Below, in pieces: positions 26,304 through 35,203 of a DNA stretch of 64,000 nt. Every line of letters begins with the position of its first letter. Position 1 is the stretch's first letter. The stretch spans positions 26,237-90,236 of the forward strand of contig DXYF01000006.1 in assembly GCA_019415945.1 (NCBI GenBank). Direction: 5' to 3'. The stretch is from Clostridiales bacterium. GTDB taxonomy: Bacteria > Bacillota > Clostridia > Oscillospirales > Acutalibacteraceae. The notes under the pieces were generated by a model. The model worked only from the letters and a program-made list of their open reading frames with translations, was not told the DNA's origin and did no database searches. The position numbers and the translations under genes are program-made.

Positions 26304-27143
26304 ATGAATTACAAATACGAAATAATAAATTATGACAAAAATTTACCTGCAAAAATTATGTATCTTAATTTATCGTCCGATACTCACAAAACAGAGCTTC
26401 ACTGGCACCGTGAGCCGGAAATAATTTATGTTGTTTCGGGAGAAGCCGAATGTCCACAAAACGGAACAATGCAAACCGTGAGCGAAGGTGACTTTATCTT
26501 CTTCAACAGCGAGGATGTCCACCTTGTACGCCCTGTTAAAGGCTCAACTGCAAAGCTTGTGTGCATACAGCTTTCCTTTGAATACATGAGAATGTTCTGC
26601 AAGCCGATTGACAGCATAATTTTTGATGTTAACAGCAGACCTCAGGCAAAGCCTGCAATTATTGAGGTGCTCAAACAAATTTCCGAAATCGACCCCGGAC
26701 ACGATGAATATTCGCCTTTGCTTCAAATTTCATATGTAAACAAGATTTATTATTTACTGATGAAATACTGTATATGCTTTAGGCGTGCGTCAAACTCCGT
26801 AATTATTCCAAAGAGAGATTTTTCTTACGCAAAAACAGCTATTGCATATATAAACGAAAATTTCAAGCGTGAGATTCCTCTTGATGAAATCTCATCGGTG
26901 GTAAATCTTTCGCCGTCGTATTTTTCCAAATACTTTAAGAATGTCACTCAGGTAAGCTTCTCGGAGTATCTTGCAAACCTTCGTCTTGAAAACGCAATTC
27001 AGGATATGCTCAGCAAAAACTCCACCGTTTCGGCAGCCGCAATAGAAAACGGCTTTGCAAATGTTAAGTCATTTATTACCCAGTGCAAAAAGATTTACGG
27101 CTGTACACCCGCTCAGTACAAAAAGAAGATTTTAAACAGATAA
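26304..27143 (+). CDS. AraC-family transcription regulator
   Basis: 279 residues from the ATG at 26304 (AAGGGGAAG upstream); in-frame upstream codons have no site. N-terminal cupin with HWHREPEIIYVVSGEAE near 33-50, whose His and Glu suggest a metal or ligand pocket. C-terminal AraC DNA-binding domain with INENFKREIPLDEISSVV and a recognition half ending CTPAQYKKK. Divergently transcribed from the AraC gene at 26170 across a 133-bp AT-rich region. Target genes are not evident. Confidence 0.88.
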   Translation: MNYKYEIINYDKNLPAKIMYLNLSSDTHKTELHWHREPEIIYVVSGEAECPQNGTMQTVSEGDFIFFNSEDVHLVRPVKGSTAKLVCIQLSFEYMRMFCKPIDSIIFDVNSRPQAKPAIIEVLKQISEIDPGHDEYSPLLQISYVNKIYYLLMKYCICFRRASNSVIIPKRDFSYAKTAIAYINENFKREIPLDEISSVVNLSPSYFSKYFKNVTQVSFSEYLANLRLENAIQDMLSKNSTVSAAAIENGFANVKSFITQCKKIYGCTPAQYKKKILNR

Positions 27144-27377
27144 ATATGTATGCTTTTATACCGTCTCTTTGTCAGCAGAAGGGGTAAACCCGAAAACAAT
27201 AAATTAAATATTTAACTTAAAAGAGACAGTAACAAACAGCAGTGTTTATATGTCTTGACTATAATACAAAATTGATAATGCTATAAAAATTAACAACAAT
27301 CGCACATTTAAAATAATACGGATTATTCCGTTTATATTTTGTATGAATTAAATTGTTATTTACTCGATAAAACAGCG

Positions 27378-27408
27378 AAAAACGCCGCAGGAACTCTGCG
27401 GCGTTTTT
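27378..27408. terminator. bidirectional hairpin terminator
   Basis: AAAAACGCCGCAG / CTGCGGCGTTTTT, 13-bp perfect stem with a 5-base loop and T/A tails. Probably ends transcripts from both the AraC gene at 26304 and the gene at 27914. Confidence 0.75.
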
Positions 27409-27452
27409 GAGTAGGCAAACAACTTCGTTAGGTAAACAATTTTAAAATACAA

Positions 27453-27487
27453 AAAATTCGGCAAGCGTTATGCTCACCGAATTAATA
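27453..27487 (-). terminator. terminator of the DUF6465-like gene
   Basis: On the minus strand an AATTCGG-containing stem with a short loop is followed by six T. It lies 32 bp after the stop at 27519. Confidence 0.6.
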
Positions 27488-27518
27488 AGTCGTATGTTAT
27501 CTAACGCCGACAAGCGAG

Positions 27519-27914
27519 TCAACAGAAAAATACATCCATTTCTTTTTCTTCGCCGTCTGCAACAAAGTATGCCTTGCTTTCCTCGGGCTTGAGGTAAACT
27601 GAAATGTTCTTTGCGTCTTTGCCGAGTGTAAGCTTTATATTTTTTATAACCTCGTCAACAGAAACCTGTACTCCGCCGAATTCAACAAAGAAATTTACCT
27701 TTGTTTCAACAGCAGTTGCATCAGGTTTCTTGGGAGCAGCCTTTTTGGGAGCGACTTTCTTAGGAGCTGCCTTTTTTGCGGGAGCTTTTTTTGCAGGAGC
27801 CTTTTTAGCAGCAGTTTCCTCGGTTTTAGCAGCGGTCTTTGCAGCAGGAGCTGTTTTTACCGCAGTTTCATTTTCGGCTGTTGTTTTTGCAGCAGCTTTT
27901 TTTGTTGTTGCCAT
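27519..27914 (-). CDS. DUF6465-like protein with histone H1-like Lys/Ala tail
   Basis: 131 residues in two parts. The first 68 are Ala/Lys/Pro/Thr only, with KKAPAK and KKAAPKK repeats, like the tails of histone H1 and of bacterial HU-like proteins. The last 60 form a small alpha/beta domain (KVNFFVEFGGVQVSVDEVI onward) resembling DUF6465, which is common in clostridia and of unknown function. A nucleic-acid-binding role is suggested by the tail; that is inference. Has a near-consensus promoter, so it may be well expressed. Confidence 0.75.
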   Translation of the reverse strand: MATTKKAAAKTTAENETAVKTAPAAKTAAKTEETAAKKAPAKKAPAKKAAPKKVAPKKAAPKKPDATAVETKVNFFVEFGGVQVSVDEVIKNIKLTLGKDAKNISVYLKPEESKAYFVADGEEKEMDVFFC

Positions 27915-27980
27915 AATAAAATCCTTCTTTCAAATATTATGATTTTATGTGTAAATAAATATAGCTTATGCCGTAAAATA

Positions 27981-28009
27981 ATTATACATTTTGAGAAAAT
28001 AATTGTCAA
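27981..28009 (-). promoter_or_regulatory. promoter of the DUF6465-like gene
   Basis: Minus strand TTGACA (28009-28004), 17-bp spacer, TATAAT (27986-27981): full consensus, one of the best promoters in the window. Confidence 0.75.
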
Positions 28010-28141
28010 CAAATGTTATTAATTTTCGGCAGTTGCAACATATTTTTGTTTTAATAAATAAACGGTTGGTTAAAATGCACTACAAAAGCAATGATATTTT
28101 GTGCAAAATGTCGCTGTGTGTAGAATTGTATTGTCGAATAA

Positions 28142-28170
28142 TTGAAAACCCGCTGATACTGTGCTACAAT
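28142..28170 (+). promoter_or_regulatory. promoter of the AEC transporter/WYL operon
   Basis: TTGAAA (28142-28147), 17-bp spacer, TACAAT (28165-28170), about 70 bp before the start at 28239. Confidence 0.55.
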
Positions 28171-28238
28171 TATCGAGTGATTTCAGATTACGGAAGAAAA
28201 TCTGGTTACAATATACTTTTTGATTGGAAGTCTTATAA

Positions 28239-29162
28239 ATGGCAGAAAATTTCATAATGATAACGCAGCAGGTACTTGTGCTTTTTGTGCTTATAGCAGT
28301 CGGATTTTTTTGCGGGAAAAAAGGCATTTTAAACGACCTTTCATCACGCCGTATTACCGATATAGTTTTATATGTTGTTACTCCGTGCGTTATGATTACG
28401 GCGTTTCAAAGAGAATTCAGCTTTGAGCTGGTGGGAAAGATAATAACTGCAACAGTGTGTGCCGCACTCATACTTGCAGGGTCAATTTTAGTATCTGTTC
28501 TTGTTTTTCGCAACAAAGATGAAAGCAGGAGAAAAGTTTTGCAGTTTTCCGTTATTTTTTCAAACTGCGGATTTATGTCTTTGCCGCTTCAAAAAGCGAT
28601 TTTAGGCGATGACGGCTGGTTCTACGGTTCTGTTTTTGTTGCCGTGTTCAATATTTTTGTGTGGACATACGGTCTTGTGAGTATGAGCGGCGACAGAAAG
28701 CAGCTTTCTTTAAAAAAGCTCGCTTTTAATCCGGGCATATTCGGAGTTGTGGTTGCAATAATACTTTTTGTCTGCAAAATAAATTTACCCTATATCATAA
28801 GCCAGCCTATAGCATATCTTTCGGACTTAAACACGCCGCTGCCTATGCTGATAATAGGATTTTATCTGTCAAAGGCAGATTTTAAAAAAGCTTTCACCGA
28901 TATGGGTATTTATGCCGCTGTAGCCGTAAGACTTCTTGTGATTCCGGTTATTTCGGCGATTGTGATGTCGCTGTTTAGGATTGATTCAACTATTATAGTA
29001 GCGTTTATAATTGCAAGCTCTGCCCCTACTGCCGCAACGACAACAATGTTTGCGGCTAAATTCTCCCGAGATGTCGATTTGTCTGTAGGCGTTGTTGCAT
29101 CGACTACTGTTGTGTCCGTAATTACCATGCCTCTGGTCGTCGCATTTTCTCAAATGCTTTAG
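28239..29162 (+). CDS. AEC (auxin efflux carrier) family transporter
   Basis: 307 residues, about ten membrane helices in two five-helix halves. Typical features are NCGFMSLPLQKAILG in the first half and SSAPTAATTTMFAAKF near 260. Bacterial members move organic acids such as malate or malonate; the substrate here is unknown. Followed 36 bp later by a WYL regulator, so probably one operon. Confidence 0.87.
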   Translation: MAENFIMITQQVLVLFVLIAVGFFCGKKGILNDLSSRRITDIVLYVVTPCVMITAFQREFSFELVGKIITATVCAALILAGSILVSVLVFRNKDESRRKVLQFSVIFSNCGFMSLPLQKAILGDDGWFYGSVFVAVFNIFVWTYGLVSMSGDRKQLSLKKLAFNPGIFGVVVAIILFVCKINLPYIISQPIAYLSDLNTPLPMLIIGFYLSKADFKKAFTDMGIYAAVAVRLLVIPVISAIVMSLFRIDSTIIVAFIIASSAPTAATTTMFAAKFSRDVDLSVGVVASTTVVSVITMPLVVAFSQML

Positions 29163-29198
29163 TTAAAAAACCTGTGTAAATTCAAAGGTGGGATTGTT

Positions 29199-30206
29199 AT
29201 GGCGAAAAGCTCAATGCAAAAGCAAAAGCTGTTGTATCTTCAAAAAATTATGCTTGAAAAAACCGATGAAAATCACGGGCTTACTGCAAATGAAATTAAA
29301 CAGCAGCTTGAGTCCTACGGCATAAAAACCGAACGCAAGAGTCTTTATGATGATTTAAAAATTCTTGAAACTTTCGGCATTGATATTTGCCGAACACGCA
29401 CAACGACCGTAAAATATTATGTAGGCAGCCGTGACTTTGAGATGCCGGAGCTGAAACTGCTTGTTGACGCAATACAAAGCTCAAAATTCATCACGCAAAA
29501 AAAGAGTATTTCGCTTATCAAAAAGCTTTCGCATCTTGTAAGTGAAAACGAGGCGAGTCAGCTTCAAAGGCAGGTTTATGTTTCAAACCGAGTAAAAAAT
29601 ATAAACGAAAAAATTTACTATAATGTCGACACGCTTCACAATGCAATTTCCCGTGACAGCCAGGTTACCTTTAAATACTGTAGGTGGGAAACCGATTTTT
29701 CCGGCGTTAAAAAAATCAAATGGGCTGAGCGCAAAGACGGTGAGTTGTACTCGGTGTCGCCTTGGGCTCTTTGCTGGGACGATGAAAACTACTATTTAAT
29801 TGCATATGACAGCGAAGCTCAGATGATTAAACATTACAGAGTTGATAAAATGGAGTCAATATCAATTACTCAAAACGGGCGTGACGGCAAAAAATGTTTT
29901 GAACGCTTTGATTTAGCGGGATATGCCAAAAGCGTGTTTTCCATGTTTGGGGGAATACAGGCAGATGTGACGCTTTCAGTTGATAACAGTCTTGTGGGGG
30001 TAATAGTTGACAGGTTCGGAAGCGATGTTATTATTTCGCGGGAGAGCGACACAAGCTTTACCGTGACCGTCAGTGTTGTGCTCAGCCCACAGTTTTATGC
30101 TTGGGTATTCGGACTTGGCGGAGGAATAAGGATACTCTCTCCGAAACTTGCAGTTGATGAATACAAAGCAAAACTCAGTGAAAGTTTTGCTCGTTATTTC
30201 GGATGA
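29199..30206 (+). CDS. WYL-domain HTH transcription regulator
   Basis: 335 residues. An N-terminal winged HTH (about 20-70, ERKSLYDDLKILETFGI, DeoR-like), a middle region, and a WYL domain around 145-225 (ELYSVSPWALCWDDENYYLIAYD), with a C-terminal WCX-type region. WYL domains bind nucleic acids or ligands in regulators of transport, stress and defence genes. Here it likely regulates the AEC gene upstream; no defence genes adjoin. GTGGGA precedes the start. Confidence 0.87.
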   Translation: MAKSSMQKQKLLYLQKIMLEKTDENHGLTANEIKQQLESYGIKTERKSLYDDLKILETFGIDICRTRTTTVKYYVGSRDFEMPELKLLVDAIQSSKFITQKKSISLIKKLSHLVSENEASQLQRQVYVSNRVKNINEKIYYNVDTLHNAISRDSQVTFKYCRWETDFSGVKKIKWAERKDGELYSVSPWALCWDDENYYLIAYDSEAQMIKHYRVDKMESISITQNGRDGKKCFERFDLAGYAKSVFSMFGGIQADVTLSVDNSLVGVIVDRFGSDVIISRESDTSFTVTVSVVLSPQFYAWVFGLGGGIRILSPKLAVDEYKAKLSESFARYFG

Positions 30207-30421
30207 CTGCGTTTTATAATTGGGAACAAATGACAAGATTTAATAAAATGTCAATTTATTGCCATAATTAACATTTATAAAACAGGTTATAATAAGATAA
30301 AATCTATAAATAATAAATGCGGTATATATTACTCTTTAACAAATAATGGTAAAATCGATATATTAAAATTTTTATTTTTTTGTGAATTATATGTTAATTT
30401 TATTATCTTATTAATATTTTA

Positions 30422-30450
30422 TTGACAAAATGTTTTAGTTTATTTATTAT
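30422..30450 (+). promoter_or_regulatory. promoter of the AraC gene at 30513
   Basis: TTGACA (30422-30427), 17-bp spacer, TATTAT (30445-30450). Transcription would begin near 30457, which rules out the in-frame ATG at 30456 and supports the start at 30513. Confidence 0.65.
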
Positions 30451-30512
30451 GATAGATGAAAACAATGCAAAATATCATTATTATTTCATTGAGTTTTATA
30501 TGGGGTGTTATT

Positions 30513-31370
30513 ATGGATTTCGACTTTTTGCGTTCTGTGTCGGGGTCGAGTGCTGCATTTAGGGTAGTTTGCGGAGAAATGGTGCTTGATGACAGGTGGA
30601 ATGTTCACTGTGAGGTTACTTTGGCAACTGTCAGAGTAGGCACGATGATGATTGAAACAACATCGGGAATATACAGCCTTAAACAGGGCGATATTTATGT
30701 TATTGCTCCGAACCAAAAGTACAGGCTTTTTGATTATAACAAAGCCGTTGTTGATGTTATCCTTCTTAACCTTTCAAATCCTGCATCGCTTACGCAGGAA
30801 TATATACCGCAAAATCTTATAAGAGGGCTTACAACGGGTAATTGTACTCATTTTGCAAAGATTTCTCCCGAGGATCTTTTTTATGCCGATATGATTGACG
30901 CATTTAGGATTGTCACAAAAGCCGAGAATGAAAGATTTGACTTTTTCCAGTTGCTTGTGCACGGAAAAATGTATGAAATTTTTTATATGCTTTTTGCAAA
31001 CAAATATATTGAGATTTACGATGTTGAGTCGCAGGGCAAGAAGTATCGTGCCTTACGCAGAATCACTGAGTACATCAACGAGCATTTCTGTGAGAATATA
31101 TCGCTTGAAACGATTGCAAATACAACAGGTTTGAGCCGTTACTATGTATCGCACCTGTTTAAAGACCTTTTGAACACTACATTTGTAAATTATGTTAACG
31201 AGCTCCGCCTTTCAAGGGCGGCTACTCTGCTTACAACAACTGATACGCCTGTGATTGAAATTGCAGGTTTGTCGGGATTTAATAATATTTCAAACTTTAA
31301 CAGAGCGTTTAAAATGTATTTTGACACAACTCCGTCAAAATACAGAAAAGCCGAACGCCAGAAATTCTGA
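30513..31370 (+). CDS. AraC-family transcription regulator
   Basis: 285 residues from the ATG at 30513, chosen because GGGGTG lies upstream and the promoter at 30422-30450 starts RNA near 30457. N-terminal cupin-like domain; C-terminal AraC HTH from about residue 180 (YINEHFCENISLETIANTTG) to the end (FNRAFKMYFDTTPSKYR). No target is adjacent: the next gene, at 31787, is a wall-hydrolase-like protein 417 bp away behind a terminator. Confidence 0.87.
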   Translation: MDFDFLRSVSGSSAAFRVVCGEMVLDDRWNVHCEVTLATVRVGTMMIETTSGIYSLKQGDIYVIAPNQKYRLFDYNKAVVDVILLNLSNPASLTQEYIPQNLIRGLTTGNCTHFAKISPEDLFYADMIDAFRIVTKAENERFDFFQLLVHGKMYEIFYMLFANKYIEIYDVESQGKKYRALRRITEYINEHFCENISLETIANTTGLSRYYVSHLFKDLLNTTFVNYVNELRLSRAATLLTTTDTPVIEIAGLSGFNNISNFNRAFKMYFDTTPSKYRKAERQKF

Positions 31371-31786
31371 TGCAGACTCTACTGTTTCGGCAGAGTTGTT
31401 TAGAATATTCCGGCTTTTAATGCCGTATTAAATCTTAAAAAATAAAAAATAAATTTAGGGCGGACTTAAATCCGCCCTCTTAAATTGTAAATAAAAATAT
31501 TCTTGGAAATAGATAGTTTAAAATACTGATCAATAACGATTTCAGGATTTTCTTTTTGGAATCTTTACAAAACTTTGATGCGGATAAATTCGCCGAAATA
31601 CTGCTTTTTTCGATAAAAAGCATGCCTGTGATTGTGCGATGTTACTTAATTTTATCGCTTGATTTCTGTTATACTGCGAATAGAATTACGGTAAAAAATG
31701 TGATATAATACAATAGTGTGCTTAACAGTTGGGACTGTTATGTCTGCCCAAAAAGCACAATTACGATAAAATAAAGGTGAGTTGAT
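31371..31786. other. intergenic region
   Basis: Contains the terminator at 31457-31478 and an AT-rich leader with TATAAT near 31700 before the gene at 31787. No gene seen. Confidence 0.45.
31457..31478 (+). terminator. hairpin terminator after the AraC gene
   Basis: AGGGCGGA / TCCGCCCT, 8-bp stem with 6-base loop; the T tract after it is short, so moderate strength. Confidence 0.55.
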
Positions 31787-32572
31787 TTGAAAAATTTTTT
31801 TGACAAAAGAATTAACACGATTTTGTCTGTCTTGCTCGTAATCATCTCGGTTTTTGTTGTTGTTCAGACTGTTTTTGCAAGCAGTACACTGAAAGCCGGA
31901 GAAAGCGAACAGACAGCAATGGCGTCCAATATTAATCCGAGAATAGATGAGATTGCGGCAGGGGAAGGCATTGTGCTTACAACAACCGAGCCTGTAGAAA
32001 CAACTCAAAAAACCACCAAAGCAAAAACCACTACAGCACCGTCAACTAAGGCATCAAAGGCGACTACCGAGCCTTCGACAACGCAGGAGGCAACAATACC
32101 GTTTGCAACGGCAATTCCTGCCGAAACACCTGCTGATTACAATGCACAGTGGAATGCTGGTTATCTTGTGGCTATAGATAATCCCGACACGACATACGAA
32201 TGCGGTCAGGTAACTCTTTGTGATGAAGACAGAGATTTGCTTGAGCGGCTGTGTATGGGAGAATTCGGCTCAGGCGGATTTGTGGGAGCTTCGCTGATTG
32301 CTCAGGCTGTAAAAAATGCGATGTGTTTTGACGGTTACACGAGCGTTGCCTCTGTTATTGAAGATTGCAAATATACGGGCCGCACGGATTTGGAACCGAA
32401 TGACGCCTGCGTTCAAGCGGTAAAATACATTTTTGACGAAAACCACGATGCAGTTCAGCACAGGATTATGTATATGTATAATCCAAATCTTGTTCAAAGT
32501 GCATTTCACGAAAGTCAAAATTATATACTCACATATCAGGAAGTAAGATTTTTTGACCGATGGGAATATTGA
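31787..32572 (+). CDS. secreted SleB/CwlJ-like (Hydrolase_2) wall protein
   Basis: 261 residues, TTG start with AAAGGTGAG upstream. N-terminal membrane segment (about 10-30) that may be a signal anchor, then a Thr/Lys/Ser linker (about 64-105, including TTTAPSTKAS), then a domain from about 150. That domain has RLCMGEFGSGGFVGASLIAQAV, where the Glu sits where SleB/CwlJ-type cell-wall hydrolases have the catalytic Glu, and a conserved-looking NDACVQAVKYIFD and QEVRFF at the end. The match is by eye and moderate. Likely acts on peptidoglycan outside the cell. Single gene. Confidence 0.55.
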   Translation: MKNFFDKRINTILSVLLVIISVFVVVQTVFASSTLKAGESEQTAMASNINPRIDEIAAGEGIVLTTTEPVETTQKTTKAKTTTAPSTKASKATTEPSTTQEATIPFATAIPAETPADYNAQWNAGYLVAIDNPDTTYECGQVTLCDEDRDLLERLCMGEFGSGGFVGASLIAQAVKNAMCFDGYTSVASVIEDCKYTGRTDLEPNDACVQAVKYIFDENHDAVQHRIMYMYNPNLVQSAFHESQNYILTYQEVRFFDRWEY

Positions 32573-32580
32573 TATATAAA

Positions 32581-32606
32581 ACGGGGACGCAAAATTGCGT
32601 CCCCGT
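32581..32606. terminator. bidirectional terminator
   Basis: ACGGGGACGCA / TGCGTCCCCGT stem with a tiny loop, T-run on the plus side and A-run before it. Serves the convergent genes at 31787 and 34431. Confidence 0.8.
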
Positions 32607-32634
32607 TATTTTTTTGCACTTTGTCAATGTCCGT

Positions 32635-34431
32635 TTATAAACCTGCAACCATACGCTGAATCTCTGATGCGTCCGAAACATTTACCCTGCCGTTTTGGTC
32701 AACATCGGCGAGCAGCAGTTGTTCGTCTGTAAAATCTGCGAGATCCACATTATATTTTAAAATTTCGGTTGAGTCTTTAACATCGACCTTGCCGTCAAAA
32801 TTCACATCGCCGAGATTGTACTTAGGTTCCGTCACAACAAACTCAATAGAATTGTTTTCAGCATAAAGCTGTGCGGCACTGCCGCTTTCGCCGTAGATCA
32901 CAAGACTGCCGTAATTATTCACAAGCGGAGGTGAAAAGGTGTTTATCTCAAAACGGTCCTGAGAAGCCGTACCCGCGATATTGCGTTTCGGGGCGTCTTT
33001 TATGATGAGTATTTTCTGATTGTCACAGTCTAAAATTTCATATTTGCAGCCTGAAAAATAGGATTTTACAAATGCCTTGTACTCCAAATCCGACACATTG
33101 TTGAAGAATATCGGCTTCACGAATATGTCTGTCGTAAACCTGTCGTTTTCAAAGTAAATCTTTTTGTAGAGGTCGTATTGTACGCCGCCGGGCAGTTTGA
33201 TGTCTATGAAAATCACCGATTCGTCAAATGCCGCTTTTTCTAATTCTGCAATAGATGCTTCTATGCACATATTGCCCATTTCATCGTATGTATAATTTGT
33301 TCTTCCGCCAAAATATTTGTTGCTTATATATTGGCAGTTTTCTTTAGCATCTTCGCTTACAGACGGGAACATACTTATCTCCGCCGTAACTTTATCCTTG
33401 CCGCTAAACGATAAAAAATCATAAATTTCATCAGTTATACAGCTGCGTTTCTTTGTGTATTCGGGATAAATGGCAATGTTGTAATTAACATCCTTCATCG
33501 AATATATTTGAGCTTTTGTAATTGTGGCATAAGCCGTCTTTTCCTCGGGATCATACTCATAGTCAGTACAGTCAGGGAAATATTTTCTCATAAGTTTTAT
33601 ACTTTGCGTATCAGCCAAGCTTTCAAAAAACTCAATTCGTACTGTGAATTTTTCATCCCCTTTTGCGGCGGCAAGCTGCCAGGACAGTCTTGTCTGTACC
33701 ACATTGTCGGGAATCATATGGTTGTCACCGTCAGAGAATAAGTCAATACAGTAACCGAAAGCGTACTTCCCTATCTGCGTAACGGTACTCGGAATTGCTG
33801 CCGAGGCGGGATGCTCTCCGCTTAAAAAAGCGTAGTCCGCTATGGCGGTCACCGTCTTGTTATGCAATGTTTCGGGTATAACAATTTCACGAGGCTCATA
33901 ACCCGATTCTTGAATAGGCCTCGTCAGGTGATTGATGACAGTAAGCGTATCGTCCGCATTTGTTTTATAAACAATGTAATCATTGCAGAAAACCTCGGGA
34001 CATTCATAGTCGTCGGGATAATTTACCCTGTATTCGCAGGTTATACTGTTTTCGCCGGGGGCATATACCATTATGCTTATAAAATCGGAAATATATTGAG
34101 TCACTGAAATGAAGAACCCCATATTGTAGTCTGCTGTAACGATAGCGGCACAAACACTTTTACCGAGCGACTCCCGTTTATCTTCGGTTGCCGACTCATA
34201 AATGCAGTCGCTTTTAACTTCATATGTCTGAGAAGTGCCGTCGGAGTAATTCATTTTGACTTTTATGCCGTAAATAAGATTTTCGGGAGTTTTGTCGAGT
34301 ATATCATCCGGAACAGAAACAACCTCAACAGATGTGACGGTAATTTCGGCAGCCGAAGCAGATATTACCGTCAAACACGAAAACGCCGTAATAACAGCCA
34401 AAAAGACTGACAATATTTTTAGTTTCTTCAT
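32635..34431 (-). CDS. secreted dockerin protein with LRR_5-like segment
   Basis: 598 residues from the ATG at 34431 (AAAGGAG upstream). Signal peptide ends at VISASAAE. Residues about 165-240 contain TVTAIADYAFLSG and VTQIGKYAFGYC, units of BspA-type (LRR_5) leucine-rich repeats. The middle (240-530) has no domain I recognise. The last 60 residues are a type I-like dockerin: two Ca-binding loops DVNFDGKVDVKD and DVDQNGRVNVSD. It should attach to a cohesin on a scaffoldin, perhaps the one at 39678. No glycoside hydrolase signature is seen, so it may be a binding or structural amylosome component. Promoter with a palindromic operator. Confidence 0.85.
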   Translation of the reverse strand: MKKLKILSVFLAVITAFSCLTVISASAAEITVTSVEVVSVPDDILDKTPENLIYGIKVKMNYSDGTSQTYEVKSDCIYESATEDKRESLGKSVCAAIVTADYNMGFFISVTQYISDFISIMVYAPGENSITCEYRVNYPDDYECPEVFCNDYIVYKTNADDTLTVINHLTRPIQESGYEPREIVIPETLHNKTVTAIADYAFLSGEHPASAAIPSTVTQIGKYAFGYCIDLFSDGDNHMIPDNVVQTRLSWQLAAAKGDEKFTVRIEFFESLADTQSIKLMRKYFPDCTDYEYDPEEKTAYATITKAQIYSMKDVNYNIAIYPEYTKKRSCITDEIYDFLSFSGKDKVTAEISMFPSVSEDAKENCQYISNKYFGGRTNYTYDEMGNMCIEASIAELEKAAFDESVIFIDIKLPGGVQYDLYKKIYFENDRFTTDIFVKPIFFNNVSDLEYKAFVKSYFSGCKYEILDCDNQKILIIKDAPKRNIAGTASQDRFEINTFSPPLVNNYGSLVIYGESGSAAQLYAENNSIEFVVTEPKYNLGDVNFDGKVDVKDSTEILKYNVDLADFTDEQLLLADVDQNGRVNVSDASEIQRMVAGL

Positions 34432-34457
34432 ATTAACTCTCCTTTGCTTTGTAATTG

Positions 34458-34487
34458 TTGTATTATTGATACAATACAATAATACAA
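34458..34487. promoter_or_regulatory. 11-bp perfect inverted repeat on the dockerin promoter (operator candidate)
   Basis: TTGTATTATTG (34458-34468) and its exact complement (34477-34487) with 8 bp between. It covers the -10 box and the start point, a place typical of repressor operators. Partner protein unknown. Confidence 0.6.
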
Positions 34488-34507
34488 TTTTTGGAAGGAA
34501 AAGTCAA
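34479..34507 (-). promoter_or_regulatory. promoter of the dockerin gene
   Basis: Minus strand TTGACT (34507-34502), 17-bp spacer, TATTAT (34484-34479), about 48 bp before the start. Confidence 0.65.
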
Positions 34508-34591
34508 TATTATTTTGCGTAAATTATAAAATATTTTATATGATTTGTATATTTGAATTAAAACAAAGAGACTCCAAAGCGACAATATAAA

Positions 34592-35146
34592 TTACAAATT
34601 ATTTTCATCATAAACAGCACGGCAACCGCCGATAAATTTAGGTCGTGTTCTTGCGGCAAGCAAAATTGCATTGCCTATACGGTCAATTCCGAGCCTTACG
34701 GGTACGGCAACCTTTTTAAGGTGCATTCCGATTAAAGTTCCGCCGATGTCAAGACCCGCGTCCGCTTTTATTTCTTCAAGGGCAACAGGGTTTTTAAACG
34801 CTTTGTATGCCGTAGTGGCAAACGAACCCCCTGCCTTTGGCTGAGGTACAACATTTACAGGCTCGCAGTACGGTACAGCTGCACGCTCCGTTATGATTGC
34901 CCTGTTCAAGTGTTCGCAGCACTGTGCGGCAAGATAAATACCACGCTCGCAAAGCACGGGATAAATCCCCTCAAAAACCGCCTGTGCGGATTCAAGGCTT
35001 GAATTTTTGCCGATAACCCCTCCTGCAATTTCGCTTGACGAACAGCCAACCACCACAATATCACCGCTTTTCAGCTTTGCAGCCTCACATAATTCAAGTG
35101 CGGCACGCTGTGCCTGACTGCGGATTTCTTCCAAATTTTTATCCAT
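34592..35146 (-). CDS. UPF0340 / TIGR01440 family protein
   Basis: 184 residues, GGAGATG upstream of the ATG. It matches the TIGR01440/YwlG-type family in length and in sequences such as GCSSSEIAGGVIGK, the CEHLNRA segment and DIGGTLIGMHLK. The function is not established; the fold is thought to be alpha/beta. Lies 57 bp after the HAD gene on the same strand, so probably cotranscribed from 35895-35923. Confidence 0.88.
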   Translation of the reverse strand: MDKNLEEIRSQAQRAALELCEAAKLKSGDIVVVGCSSSEIAGGVIGKNSSLESAQAVFEGIYPVLCERGIYLAAQCCEHLNRAIITERAAVPYCEPVNVVPQPKAGGSFATTAYKAFKNPVALEEIKADAGLDIGGTLIGMHLKKVAVPVRLGIDRIGNAILLAARTRPKFIGGCRAVYDENNL

Positions 35147-35203
35147 AAAATCATCTCCGTAAATTTATAGAATTTTTTTAATTAACGCCTGTGGGGCTTA
35201 AAA

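Larger units (their letters stand above)
27144..27518. other. intergenic region with three hairpins
   Basis: No gene seen. It holds GTCTCTTT (27163-27170) and its complement (27220-27227) around an AT-rich core, plus two terminators listed separately (27378-27408 and 27453-27487). Confidence 0.5.
27915..28238. other. divergent promoter region
   Basis: 324 bp between divergent genes. Contains the two promoters listed separately and no convincing gene. Confidence 0.5.

Noticed and set aside
27163..27227. Remnant insertion sequence with terminal repeats
   Set aside because: Only 8-bp arms around 49 bp of AT-rich DNA; no target duplication or transposase trace.
27604..27942. 112-codon plus-strand frame rich in Phe/Ala/Gly
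   Set aside because: It is the antisense of the Lys/Ala-rich tail of the gene at 27519-27914.
28003..28257. 84-codon plus-strand frame upstream of the AEC gene
   Set aside because: Overlaps the promoter at 28142-28170, lacks a ribosome site and has no recognisable sequence.
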